From positions 806,001-870,000 of the forward strand of contig JAZKGA010000001.1 in NCBI GenBank assembly GCA_040386235.1: DNA of 64,000 nucleotides. The letters are read 5' to 3'. This document shows, in pieces, positions 26,990 to 35,374 of the stretch (its first letter is position 1; every line of letters starts with the position of its first letter). Position numbers and translations under genes: made by a program. The notes beneath the pieces are model-generated. The model was not told the origin of the DNA. It saw nothing but the letters and a program-made list of their open reading frames with translations, and searched no databases. The stretch comes from JAZKGA01 sp040386235 (GTDB lineage: Bacteria; Pseudomonadota; Alphaproteobacteria; Micavibrionales; Micavibrionaceae).

Positions 26990-28552
26990 TCAGATCAGTT
27001 TATTGACCCGGCCAGCCGCGACAGAGATCTCGTTTTCCCCAGGATTGCTAGTGTTCTGGTCGGGTGCATGCAGGCGTAGGGCGGTTGCCTCACCCTGTTT
27101 TGCCGGGGCTTCTTGGAATGCGCTGCGCTGGTCACTGGCCCCATCAAAGCTTTGCTGATCCCCCGCCAGTTCAAAGGTGATATCCGCTGCGTTCGCCGAT
27201 TTATCGAACAGGGATTGCAAGGCTGACGCATCCCGTTGCAACAATTGGAATGTGCTTTCTTTTTCCACAGTCAGCGTAATTTTCATCTTTTTATCTGCGT
27301 CCAGCTTCATATCCACCAGAACGCGTCCTAATTCAGCCGGATTCAGGGTCAGGGAGAAGTGTTTAACCTTATCCGCATTGCCTGCGGCGGCCTGCAAATT
27401 CGCGGCCACCATGCCGGTTGCGGGGTGCAGGGCACTGGCCGCAGGGGTGTGGGTCACTGTGCTGCCGACCACTGTTGGACTGATCACGCCATGGGGCGTC
27501 ATTAAAAGAATATCGCCATCAGCACCGGCCACCGCCGTTGGGCCGGACAATGTGGCGGAAAAATCGCCATTATCCATTTGCCCCTGGCTGGATGCGACAT
27601 GATCGCCTTCGGTCTGTGTTTGCGCGGCAAGGGTTGTTGATGGGGATAAAAGGGCAGCAGGCGCCGCGGGACGTGCGAGGGGCGCATTATCAGCGGATTG
27701 CAGCAGAATGTCGCCATTGCCACCCTCAAACCATTTCAATATGGCCGTCCCGACCGCGCTTTTATCTGGTAAAGCTTGAGCCGGCGCCGCAGCGGCGTCA
27801 ATTACAGTGCCTTCGGCCAATACGACACCGGGGGACGCTGCGGCAGTTGAGGCGGGCTGAGCTTTGTCTTTTGGTTGAACGACAGGCTGGATGGCAACGG
27901 TAATAATATCGGCGCGTGTGCTGTCAGTGGCGGATGTTGCAATTGCTGGAACGGCACTTTTTGCCGCTTCGTCCGCGGTGAATGTCGCCATCGCTGGGAT
28001 CGTCAGGCCCGTGGCACTTAATAAGACGGGCGAAGCGGCATCGCCATTATCGACCTGTAACAGGATGGCATCGGTTTCCGTTGGCGCACTGTTTTGCGCT
28101 GAGGTTTGTATCGGGGCTTTTACTGTCGCTGCAATCGATTGCAATACGTCGTCAGCCAGTGGCTGAGACGCTGATACGGCTTGCTGTGCTTCAACCGGCG
28201 TGCCAGGGGTCAGGGCAGCCAGCAGGTCGGGCGCGAAAGTGGCGGGCAGGGCGGCATTATCCGCCAGCGTCACATCTGTATCGGCGGTTACCAGAAATGT
28301 CGGATCGTAATTAAAAGGTCGGCCAAACGCACCGGATAGAACCGTCCCACTTTCGGATACCGTACTTGTGACAGCAGGCTGTACGGGCGCTGTGAACCCG
28401 ATATCGGCCAGCAGCGCAGCAAAGGGCTGATCAACGCCACGTGTGTCCTGAGGGGCGCCTGATGCGCTGAGTAATCCTGTCGCGGGCGGCGTGGCCGCAA
28501 GGAACGACACGACTGGTGTCGGTATTAAAGCGAGGGCAGAGGCAGCGGTCAT
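26990..28552 (-). CDS. fliK: Flagellar hook-length control protein FliK
   Basis: A 520-residue protein with a long low-complexity Ala/Pro/Thr-rich middle and a conserved C-terminal domain (about 390-470: LTLNPAELGRVLVDMKL, then a FQLLQRDASALQSLF helix). FliK is the exported ruler that stops hook growth and switches export to filament proteins. The ATG at 28552 is chosen because AGGAG lies 8 bases before it; a TTG two codons earlier would be too close. It follows the FlgN-like gene by 17 bases. Confidence 0.9.
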   Translation of the reverse strand: MTAASALALIPTPVVSFLAATPPATGLLSASGAPQDTRGVDQPFAALLADIGFTAPVQPAVTSTVSESGTVLSGAFGRPFNYDPTFLVTADTDVTLADNAALPATFAPDLLAALTPGTPVEAQQAVSASQPLADDVLQSIAATVKAPIQTSAQNSAPTETDAILLQVDNGDAASPVLLSATGLTIPAMATFTADEAAKSAVPAIATSATDSTRADIITVAIQPVVQPKDKAQPASTAAASPGVVLAEGTVIDAAAAPAQALPDKSAVGTAILKWFEGGNGDILLQSADNAPLARPAAPAALLSPSTTLAAQTQTEGDHVASSQGQMDNGDFSATLSGPTAVAGADGDILLMTPHGVISPTVVGSTVTHTPAASALHPATGMVAANLQAAAGNADKVKHFSLTLNPAELGRVLVDMKLDADKKMKITLTVEKESTFQLLQRDASALQSLFDKSANAADITFELAGDQQSFDGASDQRSAFQEAPAKQGEATALRLHAPDQNTSNPGENEISVAAGRVNKLI

Positions 28553-28569
28553 CGACAAAACTCCTGTAT

Positions 28570-29025
28570 TTAGACGGCTTCACTGAAGCTGGTTGGCTTG
28601 GTTCCAGTATCCTCCAACGGATCGGACTTCCCGTTACGGGTATAGGCTGGATTGTCATCCGCCTTTGAAGCCTGACGCGCGGCGTTCAAGATACGTTCCT
28701 GCAAGCGTTTGACCGTCCCCTGGGCGCGGGTCAGGATGCTGATATTCTCTATGCTGAGTTCTTGCAGGCGGGCATGACGTTCTTTTAACTGTGCGCGCAA
28801 ATCCTCGTCACACAGGCGCAGATCAACTTTTGTCGCGCGGACGGCTTTCAGTGTCAGTTCGTATTCGCGTGAAATCTGGGCCTTACGGGCCTGAAGCGAC
28901 AAAAAGCCGATCCGGTCGGCACTGGTTACCAGGGCATTTTCACGCTCAATCACGTCAATCAACTGCCCAGCCAGGGCATTCAAATGTAAAACAGCATCGT
29001 TTTGAAGGGTATCAGAAGGTGACAT
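28570..29025 (-). CDS. FlgN-like flagellar export chaperone
   Basis: A 151-residue, strongly helical, charged protein (long heptads over about 10-120). It has the size and start pattern of FlgN-type chaperones (LNALAGQLIDVIERENALV). FlgN keeps hook-associated proteins FlgK and FlgL unfolded for export. Identity in this family is weak, so position matters: it overlaps flgJ by 14 bases and precedes fliK. Confidence is moderate. Confidence 0.6.
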   Translation of the reverse strand: MSPSDTLQNDAVLHLNALAGQLIDVIERENALVTSADRIGFLSLQARKAQISREYELTLKAVRATKVDLRLCDEDLRAQLKERHARLQELSIENISILTRAQGTVKRLQERILNAARQASKADDNPAYTRNGKSDPLEDTGTKPTSFSEAV

Positions 29026-29428
29026 TCAAGGACTCCTGTATCGCTGGGGTTGCGCTGATCTCTGCCGCTTGGCGGACTGATTGCTGATAGGCGGCGGCTG
29101 AAGGGGCCGGGGTGTTTGGATCCTGGCCCAATTCCAGGCGGATCATCTGGGCTTTCACGTGGTCAGCCAGGCCAATGCCACCTTTATTTGACATGATTTT
29201 CCCGTATTCATCGACCATCATGCCGCGGAACACTTCTTCGCCGCGTCCACCGCCGAAATCTTCGCTGACTTCAACCCCTTCGACCATGGGTTTCAGCATC
29301 TCGGCCAGGAATACGGCTTCAAAGTCTTTGGCCGTGCGCTCAATCTCTGCCATGCGTTGAGGCGAGATGGTTTTGGCGTTTGCCGATGCCGGTGCGGTTG
29401 TGGCGGGAAGGGGGGCGATTTCCGTCAT
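29012..29428 (-). CDS. flgJ: Rod-binding protein FlgJ (short form without muramidase)
   Basis: A 138-residue protein with the FlgJ N-terminal rod-binding domain (AKDFEAVFLAEMLKPM, then GGRGEEVFRGMMVDEYGKIM). It has no glucosaminidase domain, as is normal in alphaproteobacteria (ChelL-type). It caps the growing rod. The ATG overlaps the flgI stop by one base, so the genes are translationally coupled. Confidence 0.88.
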   Translation of the reverse strand: MTEIAPLPATTAPASANAKTISPQRMAEIERTAKDFEAVFLAEMLKPMVEGVEVSEDFGGGRGEEVFRGMMVDEYGKIMSNKGGIGLADHVKAQMIRLELGQDPNTPAPSAAAYQQSVRQAAEISATPAIQESLNVTF

Positions 29429-30600
29429 TACAGTGTCTCAATCTCGGCTTGTAATGCGCCGGCCGCTTTGATGGCTTGCAGGATTGTGATGATATCGCGT
29501 GGACCAACGCCCAGCTTGTTCAGGCCGGTTACCAGTTCCTGTAACGACACACCGCTTTCCAGAACCGATAATTTGGTGTCGGCGCCCTGGTTAACCTCGA
29601 TATCCGAACGCGGGACAACCACGGTTGTACCTTGTTCTGCAAAGGGGTTTGGCTGTGACACCTGTGGTGTTTCCGTGATTTTGATGGTCAGGTTGCCCTG
29701 GGCAATCGCCACTGTGCTGATTCGGACATCTGCACCCATGACAATTGTGCCTGATTTTTCATCAATAATGACGCGGGCCATTTGATCTGGCTGGATCGGC
29801 AGCTGTTCGATATCCGTTAACAGATCGACCATGGACCCAGGATAGCTTTCCGGACGGCGGATTTTGACCGACGTACCATTTTCGGGATAGGCCAGGGCCG
29901 TTCCCGCAAAGCCGTTAATTGCCTGTGCGATTCGGCGCGCGGTGGTCAGGTCAGGGTTACGCAGGCCCAGGCGCAGTTCCGCCAGGTCTTCCAGTTTGAA
30001 ATTCAGTTCTTTTTCCACAATGGCACCACCGGCAATCCGGCCACCTGTTGTCGTGCCTTGCGTGACCTGCTGGCCCGCGCCGGTGGCGGTAAAGCCGCCA
30101 ATGGCAATCGTTCCTTGCGCCACGGCGTAAACTTCTGCGTCCGCCCCCATTAAAGGAGTGACCAGCAGAGTCCCGCCTTGCAGCGACTCGGCATCGCCCA
30201 GCGTTGAGACAGTGACGTCAATTTTTGAACCCTGGTTGGTGAAGGCGGGCAAGGTCGCGGTGACGATAACCGCCGCGCTGTTACCCGTGTTCAGGTTTTC
30301 GCCACGGACGCTGACGCCCATGCGTTCTAACATCCCGATCAATGACTGGCGGGTGAAAGGCGCGTTATTCAGGCTGTCGCCCGTCCCGTTCAGGCCGACG
30401 ACCAGACCGTAACCGATCAACTGGTTATCGCGGACGCCTTCGAAATCAACAATATCCTTGATACGCGTCGTCGCGGCATGGGCCTGAAACGCCATCAAAA
30501 GACAGGTCAAGGCGATCAAGCCGAACATGACCCGGCGCGTGACATCGGTGATCGCGGCGATGGCGATACCTGCAGTTTGTTTGTGTATCATATGTGTCAT
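29428..30600 (-). CDS. flgI: Flagellar P-ring protein FlgI
   Basis: A 390-residue periplasmic protein with a long signal peptide (hydrophobic run to about residue 40, cleavage near AHA-AT) followed by the FlgI start TRIKDIVDFEGVRDNQLIGYGLVVGLNGTGD. It matches FlgI to the end (GVGPRDIITILQAIK). It builds the ring in the peptidoglycan layer. I chose ATG 30600 because GGTGGGAC lies a few bases upstream. A second ATG two codons later is possible. A sigma-54 promoter lies about 65-80 bases upstream. Confidence 0.95.
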   Translation of the reverse strand: MTHMIHKQTAGIAIAAITDVTRRVMFGLIALTCLLMAFQAHAATTRIKDIVDFEGVRDNQLIGYGLVVGLNGTGDSLNNAPFTRQSLIGMLERMGVSVRGENLNTGNSAAVIVTATLPAFTNQGSKIDVTVSTLGDAESLQGGTLLVTPLMGADAEVYAVAQGTIAIGGFTATGAGQQVTQGTTTGGRIAGGAIVEKELNFKLEDLAELRLGLRNPDLTTARRIAQAINGFAGTALAYPENGTSVKIRRPESYPGSMVDLLTDIEQLPIQPDQMARVIIDEKSGTIVMGADVRISTVAIAQGNLTIKITETPQVSQPNPFAEQGTTVVVPRSDIEVNQGADTKLSVLESGVSLQELVTGLNKLGVGPRDIITILQAIKAAGALQAEIETL

Positions 30601-30634
30601 AAGTCCCACCCAATAACATCTGACGGTTTACGGT

Positions 30635-30647
30635 CGGCAAACATGCC
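30635..30647. promoter_or_regulatory. CGGCAAA-core element near flgI promoter, possible FlbD site
   Basis: CGGCAAACATGCC lies just downstream of the predicted flgI start site. Its CGGC-AAA core matches the repeats between flgF and fliL and is similar to what I recall of the Caulobacter ftr element. Inference only. Confidence 0.35.
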
Positions 30648-30664
30648 ACCTCTGTCATGACCTT

Positions 30665-30682
30665 TGCGAGAACCGTGCCAAA
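30665..30682 (-). promoter_or_regulatory. Sigma-54 promoter of flgI operon
   Basis: On the minus strand, TTGGCACGGTTCTCGCA: TGGCAC at -24, five bases, then TCGC at -12, one mismatch from TGGCAC-N5-TTGC. The predicted start is near 30654, about 54 bases before the flgI ATG. Confidence 0.75.
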
Positions 30683-30686
30683 ATAC

Positions 30687-30716
30687 TTGTGAGGGGATAG
30701 GGGAAAGAGATATACT
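30687..30716 (+). promoter_or_regulatory. Possible sigma-70 promoter of fliX
   Basis: TTGTGA (30687-30692), an 18-base spacer and TATACT (30711-30716), about 20 bases before the fliX ATG. It is divergent from and adjacent to the flgI sigma-54 promoter. Confidence 0.45.
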
Positions 30717-30736
30717 CAGACTCTAAGGACACATAC

Positions 30737-31186
30737 ATGAAAATCACAGGTCCAGGCGCCACCGACAAAACCACAGCCACCCGCCGTTCGCAAGGCGCGG
30801 GTAAGGCTGGTGCTGCGGGATTTTCCGACCTGTTGGGCGGCGCGGAAGATGTCAGCGAAGCCGCGCCTTCTGCGGCCACCCACGCCATTGCCAATATTGA
30901 TTCCCTGTTGGCGGCCCAGGCCAGTGATGATCCGGCAGATCGCGCCTCACGCGGGCGCATGATGGGGCGGGCCGATAACGTGCTGGATGCCCTGGAAGGC
31001 GTGCGCCGGTCGATTCTGGCGGGAACGCTGACGGTTGGTCAAGTGGTTGATATTGCCGATGTTGTGGCCAGCCACCGGGAAAAAATTGCCGACCCGCAAC
31101 TGACGGCCCTGTTGGACGAAGTTGATTTGCGGGCGCAGATTGAGATTGCCAAAATGGCCCAGGCGTTAAAGACCTGTGATGCATGA
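30737..31186 (+). CDS. fliX: Flagellar assembly regulator FliX
   Basis: A 149-residue protein that matches FliX: start MKITGPGATDK, a low-complexity stretch, then a helical C-half (LEGVRRSILAGTLTVGQ, DLRAQIEIAKMAQAL). In Caulobacter FliX couples early basal-body assembly to the activity of FlbD. It is divergent from flgI, the same arrangement as in Caulobacter. The ribosome site AAGGA sits 8 bases before the ATG. Confidence 0.92.
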   Translation: MKITGPGATDKTTATRRSQGAGKAGAAGFSDLLGGAEDVSEAAPSAATHAIANIDSLLAAQASDDPADRASRGRMMGRADNVLDALEGVRRSILAGTLTVGQVVDIADVVASHREKIADPQLTALLDEVDLRAQIEIAKMAQALKTCDA

Positions 31187-31275
31187 TCGCGCCCACATAC
31201 TCTTGCCAAATTTTAGACAAACCGTTAAAAGAGCAGACCAACAAAGGTGATGAACCGGGAAATGAGGGATAGATA

Positions 31276-31707
31276 ATGAGTGAGAGTGAACGCGTTATAG
31301 TTCCAGCGAATTATAAGCCGAGTGACGGCGAAGCCTTCATGAATCCGGTGATGCTTGAGTATTTCCGGCAGAAACTGATCAAATGGCGCGAAGAATTGCT
31401 GCACGGCAGCTCGGAAACAATCCGCAATACGTTACAGGGGACTGAGCTGAACAAGCCGGACCTGACCGACCGTGCGTCTGAAGAAACCGATCACGCCCTG
31501 GAACTGCGCACCCGCGACCGTGAACGCAAATTGATTTTGAAGATCAATGAAGCATTGGAACGCATCGAAGATGGATCATACGGCTATTGCGAAGAAACAG
31601 GGGAACCGATCACGATCGGCCGTCTGGAAGCCCGCCCGATTGCAACCCTGTCGATTGAGGCACAGGAACGCCACGAACGCCTGGAACGCACCCATCGGGA
31701 TGATTAA
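31276..31707 (+). CDS. dksA: RNA polymerase-binding transcription factor DksA (zinc-less type)
   Basis: A 143-residue DksA. It has an N-terminal globular part, a coiled coil (about 35-95) with acidic tip residues for the polymerase channel, and a C-terminal zinc-finger fold. With ppGpp it regulates rRNA and stress promoters. Only one of the four zinc cysteines remains: CEET for CxxC and SIEA for the second pair. This CxxT/SxxA form is common in alphaproteobacteria. Good GAGGGA ribosome site. It follows fliX by 89 bases; a functional link is not implied. Confidence 0.93.
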   Translation: MSESERVIVPANYKPSDGEAFMNPVMLEYFRQKLIKWREELLHGSSETIRNTLQGTELNKPDLTDRASEETDHALELRTRDRERKLILKINEALERIEDGSYGYCEETGEPITIGRLEARPIATLSIEAQERHERLERTHRDD

Positions 31708-31720
31708 AAGCCAGCAATAA

Positions 31721-32464
31721 TTATAATTCTAGTTTGTGTTTCTTAGCAAAACCATCCAGATCCAGCGGCTGTGTTGCTTTTAATGCTGCTAAAGATTCTC
31801 TTGCGCGTTGATAGAGTGGACTTAATGCCACAGAGTCGTGTCTTGTGCATACCACAAGACACGTGCAGACTTCTGAATAGATTTTTACCTGATGTTCGTA
31901 AGTTAAAGAATCGATTGCTTCGATTATATCCGTAGCCAAGTCATCGGTCTGTCTTGTAATCGTATCTTCAAAATCAGATTTAGAATCTACGGATGAAAAT
32001 AAAATGTTATATGTGGCTGTCATAGAAGAAATGCGTTGTTCTTCCGGTAGCAGATATGTAGCACCGACTAGGTTGTGATAGTACATGTCAAGCATATCAT
32101 CTTCTGGGCGGGATATACCTTCACCCTTTGCGTAGGTGCGCATGGATTCAGTAATGGCTAACGCCCATAATTCAGGTTGTGCCGTTACTTCAGCAGCGTG
32201 AATAACGCGCGCCAACCCATACTGTGACATGTGCCGTTTAGCGTAATCTTCATATTCCACGACGGCAAAAGCCGCTAACGCAGCAACAGCGGATGTCGAA
32301 GGCAAACGTGCTCCTGCGGCAATCATGATACGAAACACTTTTGGATCTCTGTCAGAATTGATGACAGCCAATGCTGCTTCGCGAAACTGGCCCTTGCAAC
32401 TCTCAGGTTTCGTAACTTCTTGTTCTAAAGCTTCTGAAACTGGGTGAAAAGTGGCAGTCGGCAT
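31721..32464 (-). CDS. Hypothetical protein, AT-rich orphan
   Basis: I do not recognise this 247-residue protein. It is soluble and largely helical, with no signal peptide or membrane segment. Residues about 10-90 are alanine-rich, and there are scattered Cys (CTCLVVC near residue 200). The base composition is clearly lower in GC than the flagellar genes around it, which suggests transfer. The ATG at 32464 is chosen for a GGAA 7 bases upstream; a start four codons earlier is possible. It is convergent with dksA (13-base gap) and separated from flgH by a structured repeat region. Confidence 0.6.
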   Translation of the reverse strand: MPTATFHPVSEALEQEVTKPESCKGQFREAALAVINSDRDPKVFRIMIAAGARLPSTSAVAALAAFAVVEYEDYAKRHMSQYGLARVIHAAEVTAQPELWALAITESMRTYAKGEGISRPEDDMLDMYYHNLVGATYLLPEEQRISSMTATYNILFSSVDSKSDFEDTITRQTDDLATDIIEAIDSLTYEHQVKIYSEVCTCLVVCTRHDSVALSPLYQRARESLAALKATQPLDLDGFAKKHKLEL

Positions 32465-32562
32465 TTTCAATTCCATTCTATGACAAATTATAGATATAAC
32501 TTCATTATTTGTAATGTAATGATATGTCAATGCTGAAATGATATGTGAAAAAGGCAAAAAAA

Positions 32563-32834
32563 TGCCGGCTGGGCGAACCATACCGGCAAGGTGGGTGGGT
32601 TTGGGTCAAACCCGTGGGTAAACCTGATCGTACTGTCATATGGCGTTTGGTGGACTGCAAAGACAGTCTTTTTACGCTTCCGCTGCGCGCATACCCATAT
32701 GTACGCTGTGCTGCGGGTCTCAAAAACCTGCCTTTTCGCCACACCCTCCACCATATGACAGCACAATCATAATCTTCTCCTTCTTAGGACTCCCCCTGGC
32801 GGCAAGGTGGGTGGGAGGTTATGCCGCCAGGGAG
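32563..32834. repeat. Structured intergenic repeat element
   Basis: The 385-base gap between the orphan gene and flgH holds nested repeats. A 16-base direct repeat (CGGCAAGGTGGGTGGG) occurs at 32584-32599 and 32800-32815. An 11-base inverted repeat (CTGTCATATGG / CCATATGACAG) lies at 32633-32643 and 32751-32761. A hairpin TGCCGG/CCGGCA spans 32563-32588. A strong hairpin CCCTGGCGGC...GCCGCCAGGG lies at 32793-32833. A perfect dyad AAAGACAGTCTTT lies near 32657-32669. The organisation resembles short dispersed elements such as the RIME elements of rhizobia; that family assignment is inference. The distal hairpin may also end flgH transcription, though it lacks a T-run. Confidence 0.6.
32720..32770 (-). 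CDS. Putative 16-residue peptide inside the repeat element
   Basis: A tiny frame (MIVLSYGGGCGEKAGF) with an ideal ribosome site, AGGAG 6 bases before ATG. It lies downstream of flgH on the same strand and covers the right inverted-repeat arm. It could be a leader peptide, a relic of the repeat, or chance. Translation is unproven. Confidence 0.25.
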   Translation of the reverse strand: MIVLSYGGGCGEKAGF

Positions 32835-32849
32835 AAACTGGTTAAGCCT

Positions 32850-33620
32850 TTAGAACGGTACCAGAATGTCGGTGACCTGCTGGCCGACGCGCGGCTGCTG
32901 AACGTCTGTAATCTGGCCCCGCCCGCCATAGGCAATGCGGGCTTCTGCAATCCGTTCATACGGAATGGTGTTGTTCACGGAAATATCCTGTGGCCGGATA
33001 ATACCCGCCAGCTCGACAATCCGGTTTTCGAAATTCACGCGGATTTCCTGACTGCCTTTGATAACCATGTTGCCGTTCGGCAGTTTCTGGACGACCGTTG
33101 CGGCCAGTTGTAGTTCGACTTTTTCCTCGCGGTCCACTTCGCCACTGCCGGCGTAAGACGACGTGCTGCCCAGATCGACCATGCGGGTCGGATCAAAGTT
33201 ACGGGGCAGCAGGTCATCAACGATCTTGTTATCTGTTTCCAGGCCCAGTAAGGCATCGACGCCCGCCGCTTCGCTTGACGCCCGTGATCGGGACGTGTCG
33301 TTCTGCAATTCGGCTTTGTCATCGACCCGGATGCTGACGGTGATAATATCCCCGACCTCAGCCGCGCGCTGATCCTTAAAGAAGCCGCGATTGTTACCGG
33401 CCCACAGCGAATTCGCCTGGCGTGTCACAACCTTTTCTTCTGGCATTGGCATGCTGACAGGTGTGTTTTGCGCTGGGGCGACGCGGGCGTCCACCTTGGC
33501 TTGTGACGGGGCTTTACCCACGTCACTCAGCCGATCCATGGTTGATCCACACCCGCTTAACAGCGTTGCTGCCGCCAGCAAGGTTAAAACCCCGTATTTC
33601 TGTGCTGTAAAATGTTTCAT
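32850..33620 (-). CDS. flgH: Flagellar L-ring lipoprotein FlgH
   Basis: A 256-residue outer-membrane lipoprotein. It has a signal peptide with lipobox LLSGC (Cys24), a variable stretch rich in Pro/Ala (about 35-65), then the FlgH core (SLWAGNNRGFFKDQRAAEVGDIITV, LPNGNMVIKGSQEIRVN, EDISVNNTIPYERIAEARI-like end). It forms the outer ring around the distal rod. Last gene of flgF-flgG-flgA-flgH. The 29-base gap to flgA suggests co-transcription. Confidence 0.95.
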   Translation of the reverse strand: MKHFTAQKYGVLTLLAAATLLSGCGSTMDRLSDVGKAPSQAKVDARVAPAQNTPVSMPMPEEKVVTRQANSLWAGNNRGFFKDQRAAEVGDIITVSIRVDDKAELQNDTSRSRASSEAAGVDALLGLETDNKIVDDLLPRNFDPTRMVDLGSTSSYAGSGEVDREEKVELQLAATVVQKLPNGNMVIKGSQEIRVNFENRIVELAGIIRPQDISVNNTIPYERIAEARIAYGGRGQITDVQQPRVGQQVTDILVPF

Positions 33621-33649
33621 TGACCCACCTCTTTTTCGTTACGCGTTGT

Positions 33650-34546
33650 TTAGTAAACTGTGACAACCCCGTTACCCGTTACCCGCGCATCCAGCGTCAG
33701 GTTAGAGCCGAGATTAACAACTTGCACCACATCATCTTCCTGGCCGTTCTGCATCGCTTTGCCTTTGGCTGTCAGCTGGATTGGGCCAGTTGAATAGATG
33801 ATCATAATTTCCTGACCGCGTTCGACCAGGCGCTGGGCATTGATATCGTTCAGGCGCAGGGGCTTGTTCGATTCCAGTGTCTTGGTTGCGACCATGCCGA
33901 TCACGCTGTCGGGATTGGTGACCAGGCTGTTTTTAATGTCTTCAGCCTTCATTTCAATAAATCCAATATCCTGGGCCGAAATGACCTGACCTTTTTGCAC
34001 CGGGCTTTTTAAAACCGGAACGCTGATCAGCTGTACAATATGGCCTTGCACCTTTACCTGTTTGGCGCCGGCGACCAGTGTTGCGCTGAACTGCTTGCTT
34101 TGCGGCTGGTACTGCAGATTATCAACCGTGATGGCGGTTGCATCACTGCTGGCGATGTTCAGGTCACTTAACGGTTTCGGGAATGCCAGGCCAAAATCAC
34201 CCTCTAATCCCTTGGATTTCAAGGCCTCTTTTAAGGCGGTTTCCTGTTGTGTGACGTTGATCGATTGCGCGGTGCGGCGCAGGATGATCGTGTCATCGCC
34301 CGTGCCGGGTTTCCATGCAACGCCATGGGCCTTCGCCAGGCGCAGCAAGTGGCGCGTGCCCATGACCATATCCTGACCAGGTTGCGGCGAATCGCTGATA
34401 ATCACATCGGCTTTGGAACCGATATTGTGAAAAATATCGCCCAGGCGTACGACCGGTGCATCCGTCTGGATGATCGTCGCCGCGGTGGCGGGCATGGTAA
34501 GCGCCGTCAGGGCAATAACCGTGCAAAAAAGGGAGCGTATCATCAT
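33650..34546 (-). CDS. flgA: P-ring assembly chaperone FlgA
   Basis: A 298-residue exported protein with a signal peptide (about 1-22, cleavage near TAA-TI). The C-terminal half is an SAF/FlgA domain (PVQKGQVISAQDIGFIEMKAED, SNKPLRLNDINAQRLVERGQ) ending NGVVTVY. FlgA acts in the periplasm to help FlgI polymerise around the rod. The N-terminal half is poorly conserved, as usual. It lies between flgG and flgH, which is the standard alphaproteobacterial order. Confidence 0.92.
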   Translation of the reverse strand: MMIRSLFCTVIALTALTMPATAATIIQTDAPVVRLGDIFHNIGSKADVIISDSPQPGQDMVMGTRHLLRLAKAHGVAWKPGTGDDTIILRRTAQSINVTQQETALKEALKSKGLEGDFGLAFPKPLSDLNIASSDATAITVDNLQYQPQSKQFSATLVAGAKQVKVQGHIVQLISVPVLKSPVQKGQVISAQDIGFIEMKAEDIKNSLVTNPDSVIGMVATKTLESNKPLRLNDINAQRLVERGQEIMIIYSTGPIQLTAKGKAMQNGQEDDVVQVVNLGSNLTLDARVTGNGVVTVY

Positions 34547-34560
34547 TTTACGATCTTTCC

Positions 34561-35346
34561 TTAACGCATCTGGTTGACAGTGTTCATCATCTCATCGGAC
34601 GTTGTGATGATGTTTGAGTTCATTTCATACGCGCGCTGGGCCGTAATCAACGATGTCAATTCCTTCACCGAATCAACGTTGGACAGTTCCAGTGTGCCCT
34701 GGATCACCTTGCCGAAATTGTCGGCCTGAGGGTTTCCAGTGGTGGGAGAGCCGCTGGCATCCGTTTCCTGGAACATGGTGTCGCCGATCGGTTCCAACCC
34801 TGATGGGTTCACGAAATCAGCCAATTGAATCTGACCCACGTTTTGTTGAGATGTTTGCTGTGGCAGTGATACCAGAACTTCGCCTTCTTCGTTAATCTCA
34901 ACACCCAGTGCGTCGTTCGGAATGGTGATGGTGGGTTCCAGCAAATAGCCTTGCGGGGTGACCATTTCGCCGTTTTGATTCAACTGGAACGATCCGCCGC
35001 GGGTGTATGCCGTGTCGCCGTTCGGCAGCTGAACCTGGAAATATCCCTTGCCGCTGATAGATACGTCAAAGTCGTTATTTGTAATCTCAACCGACCCTTG
35101 TTCATGGATACGATACGTAGCGACTGGTCGTACGCCAAGCCCGACCTGCAGGCCTGATGGTACGGTCGTGCCGCCGGATGACGACGCGGTTCCAGGACGT
35201 GTATAGCTTTGGTACATCAAGTCGGCAAATTCAATCCGCTGACGCTTAAACCCTGTTGTGGTCATGTTGGCGATGTTGTTCGAAATCACATCGACATTCA
35301 TCTGTTGGGCCATCATGCCTGTTGCACCGGTATCTAATGAACGCAT
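34561..35346 (-). CDS. flgG: Flagellar distal rod protein FlgG
   Basis: A 261-residue rod protein. The N-terminal rod motif is MNVDVISNNIANMTTTGFKRQR (with ATGM before it), the centre is the FlgG beta domain, and the C-terminal motif is ELTSLITAQRAYEMNSNII. The length is the normal 260-262 residues. Ribosome site AAGGAGG is strong. It follows flgF by 28 bases. Confidence 0.96.
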   Translation of the reverse strand: MRSLDTGATGMMAQQMNVDVISNNIANMTTTGFKRQRIEFADLMYQSYTRPGTASSSGGTTVPSGLQVGLGVRPVATYRIHEQGSVEITNNDFDVSISGKGYFQVQLPNGDTAYTRGGSFQLNQNGEMVTPQGYLLEPTITIPNDALGVEINEEGEVLVSLPQQTSQQNVGQIQLADFVNPSGLEPIGDTMFQETDASGSPTTGNPQADNFGKVIQGTLELSNVDSVKELTSLITAQRAYEMNSNIITTSDEMMNTVNQMR

Positions 35347-35374
35347 TGGTATTCCTCCTTATATTAAGTCTGTG

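Noticed and set aside
32640..33113. Open frame of 157 codons crossing the repeat element and flgH
   Set aside because: It runs antisense through the conserved flgH gene and begins in the inverted repeat; it reflects the repeat, not a real gene.
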